From NCBI GenBank assembly GCA_038063075.1, contig JBBTVW010000020.1, positions 1-14,556 on the forward strand: DNA of 14,556 nucleotides, in the 5' to 3' direction. The position numbers and the translations under genes are program-made. The notes under the pieces were generated by a model that was given only the letters and a program-made list of their open reading frames with translations, ran no database searches and was not told the origin of the DNA. Positions within the stretch are counted from its first letter, which is position 1. Every line of letters starts with the position of its first letter. This DNA comes from JACQHJ01 sp038063075. GTDB taxonomy: Bacteria > Patescibacteriota > Microgenomatia > Levybacterales > UBA12049. Below, piece after piece: positions 13,338 through 14,556 of the stretch.

Positions 13338-14381
13338 TTATGCCATTATATATTTTGCACCCTTTGTTACACCATGCTTTTTAATAATTCCTGCTTTTAA
13401 TAATCCTTTTAGTTCGTTTAAAATAGTATCTTCTGAGATCATTGGAAATAAGCTTTCAAATGCTTGGTTTTGCAAATATCCAACTTTTTGAATATACTCA
13501 ATTAACTTTAATTGTCTAGGAGAAAGTAAAATTGGCTTCCCTCCTAACCTTTCTTTTAATTTTGCGTCAATAGAAATACCCTCAACTTTTTCTCTAATTT
13601 TTGAAAGCTCAACAGAAAGACCAAAAGTAAAATACTCAAGCCACTTAGTCAAATCGCCTTCATTTTTTTCAACACTTTGCAGTGCCTCATAATACTGACT
13701 TGCATCTTTATCAAAATATTCTTCTAGAGAGAAAAACTTTCTGATATCGTAATTTTTTAAATATAAGATTAAGGTTGCAAAGGCTCTTGCCGCTCTCCCA
13801 TTACCATCTAGGAATGGATGAATCCTAACAAACTCAAAATGAACAATGCCACTTTCTAAAACTGGATGAATATCCATCTCTTGCGCATTATCTATAAAGT
13901 CTAAAAGTTCTTTTATTTGAAAAGGAATAGCAACAGCCATAGGTGGCCTAAAAGATACTTCTCCAGTATGGCTATTTTTAACAACCACTTGAGTTTTTCT
14001 ATATACACCTTGTAATGAAGAATCTAGGATTTTATCAACCGTTATTGCATGAATTTTTTTAATCATTTCTTCATCAATTCTTGCATCCTGTGGAACACCA
14101 CTTGTATACTCTAATACTTTTCTGTAATTTATTACTTCTTGAATATCTCTTTCTCTTGCAATAATTTGTTGACCAAGCAATACTTTTTCAGCTTGAGAAA
14201 GATTAAGCGCATTTCCTTCTATATGAGTTCCGAAATGAACACTTCTAACCAATGCGTCTTGTCTAAATTCCTTCTCAAAATATGGTAAGAGTGGTGCATG
14301 ATCAATTATCTCTTTTGAGGCTTCAATACTACCAATGTTTTTGAGGATTTTATTTGTAATTGTATATTTTGGCTTATACAT
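13338..14381 (-). CDS. Fic-domain protein with C-terminal winged helix
   Basis: 347 aa. An N-terminal helical region carries an inhibitory-helix-like HFGTHIEGNALN (49-60), whose (S/T)xxxE(G/N) pattern has E55-G56 but Gly at the S/T position. The Fic core (about 100-210) has the flap QGVYRKTQVVV and the active-site loop HPFLDGNGRAAR (188-199; catalytic H188). The C-terminal wHTH (280-347) runs from LSPRQLKLIEYI to the basic KGAKYIMA. Fic proteins typically transfer AMP from ATP to a target hydroxyl; the target is unknown. It is the first gene of an operon with a ligase and an EndoQ-like nuclease. The wHTH suggests DNA binding or autoregulation. Confidence 0.93.
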   Translation of the reverse strand: MYKPKYTITNKILKNIGSIEASKEIIDHAPLLPYFEKEFRQDALVRSVHFGTHIEGNALNLSQAEKVLLGQQIIARERDIQEVINYRKVLEYTSGVPQDARIDEEMIKKIHAITVDKILDSSLQGVYRKTQVVVKNSHTGEVSFRPPMAVAIPFQIKELLDFIDNAQEMDIHPVLESGIVHFEFVRIHPFLDGNGRAARAFATLILYLKNYDIRKFFSLEEYFDKDASQYYEALQSVEKNEGDLTKWLEYFTFGLSVELSKIREKVEGISIDAKLKERLGGKPILLSPRQLKLIEYIQKVGYLQNQAFESLFPMISEDTILNELKGLLKAGIIKKHGVTKGAKYIMA

Positions 14382-14397
14382 AAATAAGTGTTATAAT
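14369..14397 (+). promoter_or_regulatory. Promoter of the DUF5654 gene
   Basis: -35 TTGGCT (14369-14374, inside the fic start region), 17-bp spacer, extended -10 TGTTATAAT (14389-14397). The ATG at 14409 is 11 nt after the -10, giving a predicted leader of 3-5 nt. Confidence 0.55.
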
Positions 14398-14404
14398 TAT
14401 ATCA
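14390..14404 (-). promoter_or_regulatory. Extended -10 of the fic-ligase-EndoQ operon
   Basis: On the minus strand TGATATAAT (14404..14396), a consensus extended -10, is followed directly by a second candidate, TATAAC (14395..14390), eight nt before the ATG at 14381. Both predict a leader of 0-8 nt. No good -35 is seen. The element overlaps the opposite-strand -10 of the DUF5654 gene by two bases. Confidence 0.55.
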
Positions 14405-14408
14405 TTAT

Positions 14409-14556
14409 ATGCCGAAGAATTCCCGAAGAATTGACAAGCCTAAAAAGGCACTACATAGAGAACTAGCCAAACAAATGCTAACGCTTGCAACTAGTGGGTT
14501 TGGATTGGTAGCTGCACTTGCTTGGAACAACTTAATTCAAGAATTTGTCGCTAGCT
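14409..14556 (+). CDS. DUF5654-family small membrane protein (5' part)
   Basis: The 49 codons present encode MPKNSRRIDKPKKALHREL and then LATSGFGLVAALAWNNLIQEF, which is the first helix typical of DUF5654: a short basic N-terminus followed by a [LA]TAGFGLVAALAWN-type transmembrane segment. The family is found in archaea and CPR bacteria and has no known function. The gene runs off the right edge. It diverges from fic with 27 bp between the start codons. Confidence 0.75.
   Translation, partial: MPKNSRRIDKPKKALHRELAKQMLTLATSGFGLVAALAWNNLIQEFVAS

Noticed and set aside
1..14556. CRISPR array, insertion sequence, prophage or toxin-antitoxin cassette
   Set aside because: No regularly spaced repeats, transposase, integrase or terminal inverted repeats were seen. 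Fic is related to the Doc toxin family, but it is full length with its own wHTH and no antitoxin gene beside it.

Overview
The window is AT-rich and gene-dense, with short intergenic gaps, the standard genetic code and small proteins. Several entries look typical of the bacterial Candidate Phyla Radiation (Patescibacteria), possibly the Microgenomates side: a Gmad2 protein with a 'WICDNGQWVKHGNP' linker, a DUF5654 protein, a YibE/F protein, an archaeal-type ATP-dependent DNA ligase and a D-lactate-dehydrogenase-like enzyme. The finer placement is a guess from gene content.

Layout. Positions 1-424 (minus) hold the 5' end of a 23S rRNA gene, a spacer with a boxA antitermination signal and a stable hairpin, and tRNA-Ala(UGC). 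They have their own promoter and no 16S gene upstream. Positions 717-2002 (minus) carry three separately promoted small genes: TspO, a Gmad2-domain protein and a 67-aa orphan. Positions 2012-3276 are a trxA-trxB operon. Next are a D-2-hydroxyacid dehydrogenase (minus) and a divergent membrane-anchored DsbA-like oxidoreductase (plus). Positions 5427-6637 are a Fur/Zur-family regulator and a ZIP metal transporter in one operon (minus). Its promoter is overlain by two tandem palindromes, and a YibE/F membrane protein (plus) diverges from the same region. Positions 7891-9612 (minus) are peptidyl-tRNA hydrolase, then a separately promoted trio: an 89-aa unknown, a VTT/DedA-like membrane protein and acylphosphatase. 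Positions 9772-10221 encode a four-helix membrane protein, the only gene with a strong Shine-Dalgarno. Positions 10274-14381 (minus) are a tight operon Fic - ATP-dependent DNA ligase - EndoQ-like PHP nuclease. A DUF5654 gene (plus) begins at 14409 and runs off the end.

How the genes work together. TrxA/TrxB and the DsbA-like protein cover cytoplasmic reduction and extracytoplasmic thiol oxidation. The regulator and ZIP transporter look like a self-regulated metal-uptake unit. EndoQ would nick DNA 5' of deaminated bases and the ligase would seal the repaired strand, giving a compact, archaeal-flavoured repair cassette that also carries a putative AMP-transferase.

The strongest system-level signal is promoter architecture. 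In many genes a -10 element lies about 6-12 nt upstream of the start codon with no Shine-Dalgarno, so most first-gene transcripts in this stretch are predicted to be leaderless or to have leaders of only a few nucleotides. The clear contrast is the gene starting at 10221, which has a perfect AAAGGAGGTGA.
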